From the NCBI RefSeq assembly GCF_025642255.1, contig NZ_CP106759.1, forward strand, positions 3,437,501 through 3,501,500: a DNA stretch of 64,000 bases, read 5' to 3'. Position numbers and translations under genes: made by a program. This stretch comes from Stenotrophomonas maltophilia (lineage in GTDB: Bacteria; Pseudomonadota; Gammaproteobacteria; Xanthomonadales; Xanthomonadaceae). This document shows positions 46,199-55,313 of the stretch, piece after piece. Each line of letters starts with the position of its first letter. Position 1 is the stretch's first letter. Below the pieces are notes generated by a model. It ran no database searches, was not told the DNA's origin, and saw nothing but the letters and a program-made list of their open reading frames with translations.

Positions 46199-47266
46199 TC
46201 AGGCAGGATCGGAAGGGAGTGGGCGGGCGCCGGCGGGACGCATCGGCGCAGTCGACCCGCGCACTACCAGCTGCGGCACGAAGCCCTGGTTGTGCAGCGG
46301 TGCAGGCGCGTCGTCATAGGCATCGCTGCGCAGCTGCGCGATCAGCAGGCGCGCGGCGTGGCGTGCGATGTCCTCGGTGGCCTGCTTGGCGGTGGTCAAC
46401 GGCGGCCAGGACTGGCGCGAGAACGGGCTGTCCTCGAAGCCGGCAATGGACAGGTCGTAGGGCACGTTCATCCCCGCCGATTTGGCAGCGGCCAGCACGC
46501 CCGCAGCGATTTCATCGTTGGAACCGAAGATGGCGGTGGGCGGCTCGCGCAGCGCCAGCAGGCGGCGCGCGCCCCGGAAACCGTCGTCGAAGGTGTAGTC
46601 GCCCTGCACCACAAGATGCTTGTCCACGGTCATGCCGTAGTCCTTCAGCGCCGCTTCGTAGCCGGCATAGCGTTCGCCGGAAGAGCGGTGCGAGCTGCCA
46701 CCCCACAGGAAGCCGATGCGCTGATGGCCCAGCTGGATCAGATGCTCGGTGATCTCGTAGGCCGCTTCGCGGTCGTCGACGAACACGCAGGCTCCGTCCG
46801 CCGGGTCCTCGGTCGCCGCGATGATGCGCACCAGCTTGATGCCACGTGCGGTCAGCGCCTGCACCAGATCGCGGCGCTCGGACATCGGTGCGGTCAGCAC
46901 CAGGCCGGCCAGGCGCGAGCGCTGTACCCAGTCGGCCAGTTCATCGGCCAACAGGGGCGAGCTCGAGTCGCAGGGGTGGATCTGCAGGCCGAAGCCGGTC
47001 TCCCGGCACGCGGCCAGCACGCCGTTCTGCACGCCGATGATGTGGTACGGGTTGGGGTTGTCGTAGACCAGCCCGATCACGAAAGTGGTCCCGCTGCGCA
47101 GGTTGCGCGCGGACGGATCGGGCTCGTAGTCGAGCTCGGCGATCGCCCGCAGCACCCGTGCGCGGGTGGCCTGCATCACGGAGGGCTCGTTGTTGATCAC
47201 CCGCGAGACGGTCTTCAGAGAGACCTTGGCCTTCTCCGCGACGTCCTTGATGGTCGCTCTGCGCAT
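46199..47266 (-). CDS. nagR: LacI-family regulator of GlcNAc use
   Basis: A 355-residue LacI-type repressor: helix-turn-helix at residues ~4-25 (TIKDVAEKAKVSLKTVSRVINNEPSV) followed by a periplasmic-binding-protein-like effector domain with FVIGLVYDNPNPYH and AIFGSNDEIAAGVL. In related loci GlcNAc-6-phosphate is the inducer. It is placed between nagP and the nagB-A-X genes, and two palindromes lie in the nagP-nagK divergent region. The ATG at 47266 has AGGGAAAA upstream and starts the HTH in register; the frame to 47299 adds eleven unsupported residues. Confidence 0.92.
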   Translation of the reverse strand: MRRATIKDVAEKAKVSLKTVSRVINNEPSVMQATRARVLRAIAELDYEPDPSARNLRSGTTFVIGLVYDNPNPYHIIGVQNGVLAACRETGFGLQIHPCDSSSPLLADELADWVQRSRLAGLVLTAPMSERRDLVQALTARGIKLVRIIAATEDPADGACVFVDDREAAYEITEHLIQLGHQRIGFLWGGSSHRSSGERYAGYEAALKDYGMTVDKHLVVQGDYTFDDGFRGARRLLALREPPTAIFGSNDEIAAGVLAAAKSAGMNVPYDLSIAGFEDSPFSRQSWPPLTTAKQATEDIARHAARLLIAQLRSDAYDDAPAPLHNQGFVPQLVVRGSTAPMRPAGARPLPSDPA

Positions 47267-47305
47267 GGGTTTTCCCTGGGGTTGGCTGCCGTCCATCATC
47301 GCCTA

Positions 47306-48592
47306 TCAGCGCTCCTGCGGCAGGCCGGCGCGGTGGCCGATGACCGAGTAGAACAGGATGTACAGGTAGCACGGCACCATCAGCAGCACGAACACCAGCT
47401 GGAAATCGATGTGCTGCTTGAGCACGGCGAACAACTGCGGAATGATCGCGCCACCGGCGATACCCATCACCAGCAGCGCCGAGCCGGTCTCGGTGAAACG
47501 GCCCAGGCCACGGATCGCCAGCGGGAAGATGGCCGGCCACATCATTGCGTTGGCAAAGCCCAGCAGGGCCACGAAGGCCACCGAAACGTAGCCGTGGGTG
47601 GCCCAAGCACCGAGGCAGAACACCACGCCCAGTACCGCCGAAACGGTCAGGTAGCGCGACTGCGAAACCACCCGGGGAATCAGCAGCAGGCCCACCACGT
47701 AGCCAGCCAGCATCGCCGCCAGGGTCAACGAGGTGAACATCTTGGTCTGGTCCAGCGGCAGGTCGAAGCCGTGGCCATAGGTACCGATGGCATCACCGGC
47801 CATCACTTCCACGCCGACATACACGAACAGGCAGAGCACGCCCAGCCACAGGTGGGGGAACTGGAAGATGCTGCTGCGCTCGGCCGCGCCGGCGGCCGTC
47901 GGGGTGGCGTTGGCCTCGGAGGACTTGATCTCCGGCAGCGGCGAGAACAGTACGGCGACGGCCAGCAGCACCAGCAGGCCGGCCATCGCCAGGTACGGCG
48001 CATGGATCTTGGCGGCGAACTCATTGAGCAGGGCCGCCTTGGTGACCGCGTCGGCCGCCTGCACCTGCTTGTCCAGGTCACCGATGCCATGCAGCACCAG
48101 GGTGCCGATCAGCACCGGCGCCAGCATGCCGGCGATCTTGTTGCAGATGCCCATCAGCGCGATGCGACGCGCTGCGGTCTCGATCGGGCCGAGGATGGAG
48201 ATGTAGGGATTGATCGCCGTCTGCAGCAGGGCCAGGCCGCTGCCGATCACGAACAGCCCGCCCAGCGCGCCGGGGTACCAGCGCTGCGTCGCGAATTCAC
48301 CGAAGAGTGCCGCGCCGCCGGCCATCACCAGCAGGCTCAGGCTGAGGCCCTTCTTCATGCCGGTGCGGCGCAGGATCCACGACGACGGCAGGGCCAGGAA
48401 GAAATAGGACAGGTAGAACACCATCAGCACCAGGAAGGCGCCGACCTCGCTGAGCTCGAAGGCCAGCTTGACGAAGGTGATCAGCGGGCCGTTGAGCCAG
48501 GTGAAGAAGCCGATCAGGAAGAACAGGACGCCGACGATGGCGATGGAGGTGGCCACGTTCGGGCGCGCGCTTGCAGCGGGGACGGCGGACAT
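47306..48592 (-). CDS. nagP: GlcNAc permease, major facilitator superfamily (FucP-like)
   Basis: A 428-residue inner-membrane transporter with twelve hydrophobic segments. IGFFTWLNGPLITFVKLAFELSEVGAFLV and the SGLALLQTAINPYISILGP segment are typical of the FucP/NagP group of sugar:H+ symporters. It should carry GlcNAc from periplasm to cytoplasm. First gene of the minus-strand nag operon, 39 bases before nagR. The ATG at 48592 follows GGAG; extension to 48733 crosses the promoter and operator and is rejected. Confidence 0.92.
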   Translation of the reverse strand: MSAVPAASARPNVATSIAIVGVLFFLIGFFTWLNGPLITFVKLAFELSEVGAFLVLMVFYLSYFFLALPSSWILRRTGMKKGLSLSLLVMAGGAALFGEFATQRWYPGALGGLFVIGSGLALLQTAINPYISILGPIETAARRIALMGICNKIAGMLAPVLIGTLVLHGIGDLDKQVQAADAVTKAALLNEFAAKIHAPYLAMAGLLVLLAVAVLFSPLPEIKSSEANATPTAAGAAERSSIFQFPHLWLGVLCLFVYVGVEVMAGDAIGTYGHGFDLPLDQTKMFTSLTLAAMLAGYVVGLLLIPRVVSQSRYLTVSAVLGVVFCLGAWATHGYVSVAFVALLGFANAMMWPAIFPLAIRGLGRFTETGSALLVMGIAGGAIIPQLFAVLKQHIDFQLVFVLLMVPCYLYILFYSVIGHRAGLPQER

Positions 48593-48644
48593 CAGGAGGG
48601 CTCCTGCGGCGACGGTCGCAGAACGCGGCGTCGGAGAGTGGCTG

Positions 48645-48660
48645 GGAACAACGTTGTCAC
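48645..48660. promoter_or_regulatory. NagR operator-like palindrome 1
   Basis: GGAACAACGTTGTCAC is a near-perfect palindrome centred on ACGT, 52 bases before the nagP ATG. Together with the second site it matches the TGACA-n4-TGTCA form of NagR/NagQ boxes described in Xanthomonas and Shewanella. Confidence 0.7.
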
Positions 48661-48882
48661 ATTCTTTCGATGGACAACGGCGGTTTGTCAACTTCCCTGC
48701 GCGGGGCAGCGCAGGCCATGCTGCATCGCGCAACCGCCGCGTGCGGTCGCGTGCTGAATGCGCTGGAGCCGTTGAGCCCCGTGCAGCAAGGGCTCCGGCG
48801 TGAAGGCGCTGTTCACGCCATGGAAACGTTTACCGCACGCCCCATTCGTTGCGCCGCAGCAACGAAAGTGTCACGAACTCGT

Positions 48883-48896
48883 TGACATCGTTGTCA
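48883..48896. promoter_or_regulatory. NagR operator-like palindrome 2
   Basis: TGACATCGTTGTCA has perfect five-base arms around TCGT and lies 71 bases before the GTG of the sugar kinase gene. Same motif as the site before nagP. Confidence 0.75.
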
Positions 48897-48967
48897 GCGG
48901 GGTTACAGACTCCGCCCAACAGCCGGCCTCACCCTCGGATCCGGCCCCCTCTTCAGCAGGAGCCCGC

Positions 48968-49984
48968 GTGACCGCCAGCCATCCCGCCCCGGCCCATGTC
49001 CTGTCCCGCGTCGCGCCCTCGTTCCTGGCCGCCGACGTCGGCGGCACCCATGTGCGTGTCGCCCGGGTCCAGGCCAGCGGCGATGCCGCCCATCCGGTGC
49101 AGGTGCTGGAATACCGCAAGTATCGCAATGCCGACCACGCCGGCCTGAGTGCGATCCTGTCCGACTTCCTGGGCGACGGCCCGCGCCCGGCGCATTGCGT
49201 GGTGGCCACGGCCGGTTATGCGCGCGAAGACGGGACGGTCATCACTGCCAACGTGCCCTGGCCGCTGTCCGCGCGGCAGATCGAGGCCGACGTCGGCGTA
49301 CAGCAGGTCCACATCGTCAACGACTTCGAAGCGGTGGCCTATGCCGCGGCACAGGTCGACGCCAGCGGCGTCCTGCACCTGTGTGGGCCGGAAAGCGCCC
49401 CGCGCGGACCGACCCTGGTGGTCGGTCCGGGTACGGGCCTGGGTGCGGCACTGTGGATCCCGACCGCCCATGGCCCGGTCGTGCTGGCTACCGAAGCCGG
49501 GCAACCTACGCTGGCCGCCAGCACCGAACTGGAAATGGCCATCGTCCGCCACATGCAGCGCGAGCGCGCTCACGTGTCGATCGAGCACGCAATCTCCGGC
49601 CCCGGCCTGATGAACCTGTACCGCGCGGTGTGCGCCCTGCAGGGACAGCAGCCCACCCTGGCCAGTCCGGACGCGGTCACCGCCGCGGCGATGGCCGGCA
49701 CTGATGCGCACGCACGCAAGGCGCTGGATGTGTTCTGCGGCCTGCTCGGCAGCACCATCGGCGACATGGCCCTGTTCTACGGCGCCCATGGGGGCGTCTA
49801 TCTGGCCGGCGGCATCCTGCCGCAGATCCGCGAGTACCTGCGCACCAGCACCTTCGTCGAGCGCTACCTGCAGAAGGGGCCGATGGGCGAAGCACTGGCA
49901 CGCATCCCGGTGAAGGTGGTCGAGCACGGCCAGCTGGGCGTGGTCGGTGCTGCCAGCTGGTACCTGCAGCAGTCGGCCGCCTGA
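48968..49984 (+). CDS. glucokinase-family sugar kinase (likely GlcNAc/glucose kinase)
   Basis: A 338-residue ROK-unrelated glucokinase (Glk family): FLAADVGGTHVRVARV phosphate-1 motif, VATAGYAREDG, VHIVNDFEAVAYAA with the catalytic Asp, and VVGPGTGLGAALW phosphate-2. In GlcNAc loci of xanthomonads, Glk-family members serve as the kinase making GlcNAc-6-phosphate. A GTG at 48968 is chosen: AGGAG lies seven bases upstream, and no ATG is suitably placed; upstream residues to 48800 are not part of the family. A NagR-like site precedes it. Confidence 0.85.
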   Translation: MTASHPAPAHVLSRVAPSFLAADVGGTHVRVARVQASGDAAHPVQVLEYRKYRNADHAGLSAILSDFLGDGPRPAHCVVATAGYAREDGTVITANVPWPLSARQIEADVGVQQVHIVNDFEAVAYAAAQVDASGVLHLCGPESAPRGPTLVVGPGTGLGAALWIPTAHGPVVLATEAGQPTLAASTELEMAIVRHMQRERAHVSIEHAISGPGLMNLYRAVCALQGQQPTLASPDAVTAAAMAGTDAHARKALDVFCGLLGSTIGDMALFYGAHGGVYLAGGILPQIREYLRTSTFVERYLQKGPMGEALARIPVKVVEHGQLGVVGAASWYLQQSAA

Positions 49985-50127
49985 CACCGCAACAGGCTTC
50001 AACGCAATCGCAGCACGCAGTACGTGGCACGCCAATGCACGGGACATCGCCGCCGCCCCGCGCACGTCAACGCAACCGCAACCGAACACCGCCGCCGGCA
50101 CCCAATCGAGTGATGAGGAGAGACATC

Positions 50128-52788
50128 ATGAACACCCGCAAGACCCTGCTTTCGGCCGCCATCGTCAGCTGCCTCGCTTTCAGCGCACATGCCCAGCAGG
50201 CTGCGCCGACCGCAACCGACCTGGACACCGTGACCGTCACCGGCATCCGTGGCTCGATGGAGAAGTCGCTGGATACCAAGCGCGAAGCCAACGCGCGCGT
50301 GGAAGTGGTGACCGCCGAAGACGTCGGCAAGCTGCCGGCGCACAATGTGGCCGACACCCTGCAGCGCCTGCCCGGCGTCAACATCAGTTCGTCCAGCGCC
50401 GACGAAGGCGGCTTCGATGAAGCCGACCGCGTCAGCCTGCGTGGCACCAGCCCGAGCCTGACCCAGACCCTGATCAACGGCCACACCGTCGGCTCGGCCG
50501 ACTGGTTCGTACTCAGCCAGGGCAACAACGTCGGCCGCAGCGTCAGCTACTCGCTGCTGCCCTCCGAGCTGGTGAGCTCGGTGGAAGTGAACAAGTCCTC
50601 GCAGGCCAAGCTGCAGGATGGCGGCACCACCGGTACCGTCAACATCATCACGCGCAAGCCGCTGGAGTTCGCCAAGCCCTTCAGTGCGGAAGCCTCGGTA
50701 GGTGCGGTCCGTTCGGACCAGGCCAAGTCGACCGACCCGCAGTACTCGGCGCTGTTCAACTACAAGAATGACGCCAACAACTTCGGCGTGATGCTGCAGG
50801 CCTTCTACCAGAAGCGCGAGCTCCGCCGCGAGGCGCAGGAAATCCCGGGCGGTTTCACCCGGATCGGCGCCGATGATCCGGTGGCCCTCACCAATCCGGA
50901 CCTGATCGGCGTGGCCGTCCCCGGCCTGCTGGGTTCGACCCTGTTCGAACAGACCCGCGAACGCAAGGGCGGGCTGGTGACCATCCAGTTCAAGCCGACC
51001 GATACGCTGAACCTGTCGCTTAGCGGCTTCTCCTCCAAGCTGGAAGCCAACAACTACAACCGCAATTTCATGCTGTGGGGCGGCAACTTCGCCAAGTCGC
51101 AGGCGCCGAACCCGGGCTACACCGTGACCGACGGCGTGCTGAGCAATGCCACCTACGCGGGCGTCCCGGGCACCAACTACGGTGTCTACGACATGATCTA
51201 CCGTGAAGCCACGGCCAAGACCAACTACGTCACGTTCGACGCCGACTGGCAGATCAACGACACCCTGGACATGAAGTTCCAGGCCGGTACCACCAAGGGC
51301 ACCGGTGAAACCCCGCGCCAGTTCATTGCTGAAGTCACGCTCGGCCAGGGCGGCGGTGCCAGCTGGGCAACGCACGGCGCCGGTTCGCCGGTGGACTGGA
51401 ACATCGGCGGCGACATCAGCCCCAGCGGCGTCACCAGTTTCGGCACGTGGGGCAACCAGCTGGTCCGCGCCGAAGACAAGGAAGACTGGGCCACGCTGGA
51501 CTTCAGCCAGTATTTCGGCACCGGCGTGCTGAACTCCGTGGACTTCGGCGTGCGCTTCGCCGACCACGAACGCGAAGCGCTCTCGCCGGAAGGTGCGACC
51601 CCGGGTGACATCTGGTCCGCACTGCAGGGCAGCGCCACCGCCAACTATCCCAGCGGCTTCGCCGGTGATGTCGGCGGCACCTTCCCGCGCAACATCTGGT
51701 ACTACACGCCGGATGCACTGAAGAACGCGATCATCAACAACTCCACCTGGCTGGCCGGCAACGATGGCCCCACCGGCCGCCACAACTACGGTGCCGAGTG
51801 GAAGGTGAAGGAGAAGAACTTCGCCGGCTACGTGCAGGCCAACTTCAGCGGCGACTGGTGGAGCGGCAACGTCGGCCTGCGCTACGTCAACATCAAGCAG
51901 GACATCAACACCTACAACGCGGTCAGCAATGCCGCCGATGCCGATGTGAGCAGCCTGTTCGGCATGTGGGAGCGCACCGCCTTCCAGAACAAGCGCAACC
52001 GCGTCCTGCCCAGCGCCAACATCAAGTTCGACCTGGACGACAGGCTGGTGCTGCGCGTGGCCGCGTCGCAGACCCAGACCCTGCCGGATTATTCGGCCCT
52101 GGGCGCTTCGTCGTGGGGTTCGGACCTGAACAAGACCGGCGGCGGTGGCAACCCGAACCTGAAGCCGACCCTGTCCACGAACTTCGACGCCAACCTGGAG
52201 TGGTACTTCATGCCGCGCGGCCTGCTGTCGGTCGGTGCGTACCACATGGACATGAAGGACTACATCGCCTTCGACGTGGTCTCGCGCCAGCTGTACAGCG
52301 AACTGACCAACCAGCTCGAGACCTACCAGATCTCCACCCCGATCAATGCCGACGGCAAGGTCACCGGCGTGGAAGTGGCCTATGAGCAGCCGATCGGCGA
52401 GTACTTCGGCATCAACGCCAACTACACCTACGCCAACGGCACCACGGCCCACACCTGGTCCGACGGTTCGCACAACCTGCTGGGTACCTCGAAGAACACC
52501 TACAACGTGGGGGCCTACTTCGAGAACGAGCGTTTCGGAGCACGCGTCAGCTACACGCACCGCTCGTCGTTCCTGATCAGCCTGTCGGGCACCAACCCGT
52601 ACTACCAGGATGATTTCGGCACGCTGTCGGCCTCGTTGAGCTACAAGGCCACCGACTGGCTGAGCATCAGCCTGGATGCGCTGAACCTCAACAACCCGAC
52701 CTACAAGTACTACCAGACCGCGGCCATTCCGACGTCGTTCTACAGCAACGGCCGCCAGTACTACCTCAACTTCCGCTTCAAGTACTGA
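50128..52788 (+). CDS. TonB-dependent receptor for chito-oligosaccharides (inferred)
   Basis: An 886-residue outer-membrane receptor with a signal peptide (residues 1-22, SAHA). It begins LDTVTVTGIRGSMEKSLDTKREA, the TonB box and the GIRxSxxxSxxxKR pattern of carbohydrate-type xanthomonad receptors, then VADTLQRLPGV and GTTGTVNIITRKPLEF in the plug; the C-terminus ends YYLNFRFKY, with an aromatic final residue. Its place between the sugar kinase and beta-hexosaminidase suggests import of GlcNAc oligomers. GATGAGGAGAG precedes the ATG at 50128. Confidence 0.9.
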   Translation: MNTRKTLLSAAIVSCLAFSAHAQQAAPTATDLDTVTVTGIRGSMEKSLDTKREANARVEVVTAEDVGKLPAHNVADTLQRLPGVNISSSSADEGGFDEADRVSLRGTSPSLTQTLINGHTVGSADWFVLSQGNNVGRSVSYSLLPSELVSSVEVNKSSQAKLQDGGTTGTVNIITRKPLEFAKPFSAEASVGAVRSDQAKSTDPQYSALFNYKNDANNFGVMLQAFYQKRELRREAQEIPGGFTRIGADDPVALTNPDLIGVAVPGLLGSTLFEQTRERKGGLVTIQFKPTDTLNLSLSGFSSKLEANNYNRNFMLWGGNFAKSQAPNPGYTVTDGVLSNATYAGVPGTNYGVYDMIYREATAKTNYVTFDADWQINDTLDMKFQAGTTKGTGETPRQFIAEVTLGQGGGASWATHGAGSPVDWNIGGDISPSGVTSFGTWGNQLVRAEDKEDWATLDFSQYFGTGVLNSVDFGVRFADHEREALSPEGATPGDIWSALQGSATANYPSGFAGDVGGTFPRNIWYYTPDALKNAIINNSTWLAGNDGPTGRHNYGAEWKVKEKNFAGYVQANFSGDWWSGNVGLRYVNIKQDINTYNAVSNAADADVSSLFGMWERTAFQNKRNRVLPSANIKFDLDDRLVLRVAASQTQTLPDYSALGASSWGSDLNKTGGGGNPNLKPTLSTNFDANLEWYFMPRGLLSVGAYHMDMKDYIAFDVVSRQLYSELTNQLETYQISTPINADGKVTGVEVAYEQPIGEYFGINANYTYANGTTAHTWSDGSHNLLGTSKNTYNVGAYFENERFGARVSYTHRSSFLISLSGTNPYYQDDFGTLSASLSYKATDWLSISLDALNLNNPTYKYYQTAAIPTSFYSNGRQYYLNFRFKY

Positions 52789-52822
52789 TCCATCGGCCGC
52801 GTCATCGCCGAGTCGTGCACGC

Positions 52823-52858
52823 ACGCCGGGCCTGGGTCATTCCGGGCCCGGCGTTTTT
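52823..52858 (+). terminator. terminator after the carbohydrate receptor gene
   Basis: ACGCCGGGCC and GGCCCGGCGT arms with a 12-base loop are followed by five T residues, 34 bases after the receptor stop. It separates the receptor from the GH20 gene, which should therefore have its own promoter or depend on read-through. Confidence 0.88.
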
Positions 52859-52899
52859 CATGTATAGCGTTCATCGCACCGTTCCAAGGAGTCGTTCCG

Positions 52900-55257
52900 A
52901 TGGTCAAGCCCTTCCGCGCCAGGATGCACGGCGCACTGCTGCTGGGCAGCCTGTTTGCCCTGCTGCCGGCCCTGCCGGCCTTCGCCGCCGATCCGGTGCC
53001 CGCCGCTGAAGCTCCTGGCCCGCAGCTGCGCGCCAACAGCCTGATGCTGATTCCTGCCCCCGCCAGCGTGCAGCCCGGCCAGGGCAGTGGCATCACTGTA
53101 TCCGCCACGACCGCGCTGTACGCAGACGGCGAGGCCGCACAGCGGGTCGCCACCCAATTCGTCGACCTGCTGGCGCGCAGCGGCGGCCCGCGCCTGGCGC
53201 TGGCTACCGGCAAGGCTGCGGCCAAGGCAGGCGGCATCCGCTTCCAGATCATTCCCACCTTCCGCGACAGCGGCGAGAGCTACACGCTGGACAGCACCGC
53301 GCAGGGCGTGCTGGTGCAGGCCGGCAACGAGACCGGCCTGTTCTACGGCGCCACCACGCTGGCCCAGCTGGCCACCGGCGGCAGCCAGGGCGCGCTGCCG
53401 GCCGTGCAGATCCAGGATGCGCCGCGTTTCCCCTGGCGGGGCTTCATGCTCGACTCGGCGCGGCATTTCCAGAGCCTGGACGAGATCAAGCGCGTGCTTG
53501 ATGCGATGTCCGCGCACAAGCTCAACACCTTCCATTGGCACCTGACGGATGACCAGGGCTGGCGCATGGAGATCAAGCGCTACCCGAAGCTGACCGAGGT
53601 CGGCAGCTGCCGCCTGCCGGCCGGCGATGGCGGCATCGATCCGGTGACCAGACAGGAGTACCCGTACTGCGGTTTCTACACGCAGGAGCAGATCCGTGAA
53701 GTGATTGCCTATGCAGCCAAGCTGCACATCCAGGTGATTCCGGAAATCGACGTGCCGGGCCATGCCACGGCCGCGATCGCCGCCTATCCGGAGCTGGGCT
53801 CGATCAGCACGCCGCTGAAGCCGATCAGCGAATGGGGCGTGTTCCCCAACCTCTTCAACGTGGAAGACAGCACCGTGACCTTCCTCGAGAACGTGCTGGA
53901 GGAGGTGATCGCACTGTTCCCGGCGAAGTACGTGCACGTGGGTGGCGACGAGGCCGTAAAGGACCAGTGGGAGGCGTCCGCGCAGATTCAGCAGCGCATG
54001 CGCGAGCTGGGCATCAAGGATGAGATGGCCATGCAGAGCCACATCATCAAGCGCCTGGAGACATTCCTGGAGGAACACGACCGGCGCCTGATCGGCTGGG
54101 ACGAAATTCTCGAGGGCGGGCTGCCCCCCCAGGCTACGGTGATGTCCTGGCGCGGTACCGAAGGCGGCCTGGCCGCTGCCAGCGCCGGCCATGACGTGAT
54201 CATGTCGCCGGTCGGCTACCTGTACCTGGACTACCTGCAGACCGCCTCGCCCAATGAACCGCCGGGCCGCCCCACGCAGGTCAACCTCGGCAAGCTCTAC
54301 AACTTCGAGCCGGTGCCGGACGAACTGCCCGCCGACAAGCGCGGACACATCCTCGGCCTGCAGGCGAACATGTTCACCGAGCACACCCGCAGCTATGCGC
54401 GGCTGCAGCACAACCTGTTCCCACGCCTGGCGGCGGTGGCCGAGACCGGCTGGAGCCCGCCCGGGAAGCGTGACTTCCGCGACTTCCTGGCACGCCTGCC
54501 GTCACAGCTGCAGCGCTACCGCGCATGGGGACTCGCCTATGCACAGACGCCGTTCGAAGTGGGCGTGGAGTACCACGATGATCGCGCCGCAGGCACGGTG
54601 ACGGTGTCGCTGGCCAACCCGCTGGGCTACGAGGTGCGCTACAGCACCGATGGCCAGCCGGTGACCGCGCAGTCGCCGCTGTACCAGCAGCCGCTGACCG
54701 CGAAGGTGCCCGCCACGGTACAGGCCGCAGCGTTCTACCAGGGCCGGATGCTGGCCGCAGAGCCCACCGTAGCCGCGTTCACTCCGCAATCGCTGCTCGC
54801 CCGCCGCAGCGACGAACTGCTCAGCTGCGTTGGCAACAAGGGCCTGGTACTGCGCCTGGAAGACGATGGCCCGCGCGAGGGCGCACGCGCGGTCTTCAAC
54901 GTGGACATCTTCCAGCCCTGCTGGCGCTGGCCACAGGCGCAGCTGGACGGCATCGGCAGCGTGGAGGTGCGCGCCGGTCGCATCCCCTACTACTTCCAGC
55001 TGGCGCATGACGAGCCGAACCGTCGCTTCGAGAAGGCCAGGCGCGCGCACGGCGAGATGCTGATCCGCCGGGGCAGCTGCACGGGCAAGGTGCTGGCCGA
55101 AGTCCCGCTGCCGGCCACGCCCGATGCCGATGGCTTCGTGAGCCTGCGTGCGACGCTGCCGAAGGGCACGCATGGCACCGACGACCTGTGCATCAACTTC
55201 ACCGGTGATACCCGCCCGGCGATGTGGGTGCTGGACGAAGTGACGCTGCAGAAGTAA
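52900..55257 (+). CDS. beta-N-acetylhexosaminidase, GH20
   Basis: A 785-residue exported enzyme (signal peptide 1-29, AFA). An N-terminal GH20b domain (~residues 45-165) precedes the GH20 barrel starting at FPWRGFMLDSARHF. FHWHLTDDQGWR, VIPEIDVPGHA and KYVHVGGDEAVKDQWE are present, with the catalytic Asp350-Glu351 pair. Substrate-assisted cleavage releases terminal GlcNAc from chito-oligosaccharides or N-glycans. A C-terminal extension (~residues 560-785) carries a chitobiase-like beta domain and a domain with CVGNKGLVLRLEDDGPREG. It supplies GlcNAc for nagP in the periplasm. Confidence 0.92.
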   Translation: MVKPFRARMHGALLLGSLFALLPALPAFAADPVPAAEAPGPQLRANSLMLIPAPASVQPGQGSGITVSATTALYADGEAAQRVATQFVDLLARSGGPRLALATGKAAAKAGGIRFQIIPTFRDSGESYTLDSTAQGVLVQAGNETGLFYGATTLAQLATGGSQGALPAVQIQDAPRFPWRGFMLDSARHFQSLDEIKRVLDAMSAHKLNTFHWHLTDDQGWRMEIKRYPKLTEVGSCRLPAGDGGIDPVTRQEYPYCGFYTQEQIREVIAYAAKLHIQVIPEIDVPGHATAAIAAYPELGSISTPLKPISEWGVFPNLFNVEDSTVTFLENVLEEVIALFPAKYVHVGGDEAVKDQWEASAQIQQRMRELGIKDEMAMQSHIIKRLETFLEEHDRRLIGWDEILEGGLPPQATVMSWRGTEGGLAAASAGHDVIMSPVGYLYLDYLQTASPNEPPGRPTQVNLGKLYNFEPVPDELPADKRGHILGLQANMFTEHTRSYARLQHNLFPRLAAVAETGWSPPGKRDFRDFLARLPSQLQRYRAWGLAYAQTPFEVGVEYHDDRAAGTVTVSLANPLGYEVRYSTDGQPVTAQSPLYQQPLTAKVPATVQAAAFYQGRMLAAEPTVAAFTPQSLLARRSDELLSCVGNKGLVLRLEDDGPREGARAVFNVDIFQPCWRWPQAQLDGIGSVEVRAGRIPYYFQLAHDEPNRRFEKARRAHGEMLIRRGSCTGKVLAEVPLPATPDADGFVSLRATLPKGTHGTDDLCINFTGDTRPAMWVLDEVTLQK

Positions 55258-55267
55258 CCGGAAGGCT

Positions 55268-55294
55268 GTGGAGCCGGGCCATGCCCGGTTCCAC
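55268..55294. repeat. GTGGAGCCGGGC palindromic repeat
   Basis: A hairpin with arms GTGGAGCCGGGC and GCCCGGTTCCAC directly after the GH20 gene, one mismatch. It is a relative of the SMAG core with GTGGA in place of GTAGC; the same type recurs at 63038. Confidence 0.75.
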
Positions 55295-55313
55295 TTCAAC
55301 CAGGGAAGGCGTG

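Larger units (their letters stand above)
48593..48967. promoter_or_regulatory. divergent nagP / sugar kinase promoter region
   Basis: A 375-base non-coding region between the two halves of the GlcNAc locus. It holds two NagR-like palindromes (annotated separately), and a spaced inverted repeat GACAA...TTGTC at 48673-48689. Other frames here (for example 48571-48885) lack support. Confidence 0.75.

Noticed and set aside
46043..48757. A 904-residue plus-strand open frame
   Set aside because: It is antisense to nagB-II, nagR and nagP, has a Gln/His/Arg-biased composition typical of complementary-strand frames, and no ribosome-binding site.
52823..52858. The terminator hairpin taken as another SMAG repeat
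   Set aside because: It shares the GCCGGGC core, but has no GTAG end and is followed by a T run, so a Rho-independent terminator explains it better.
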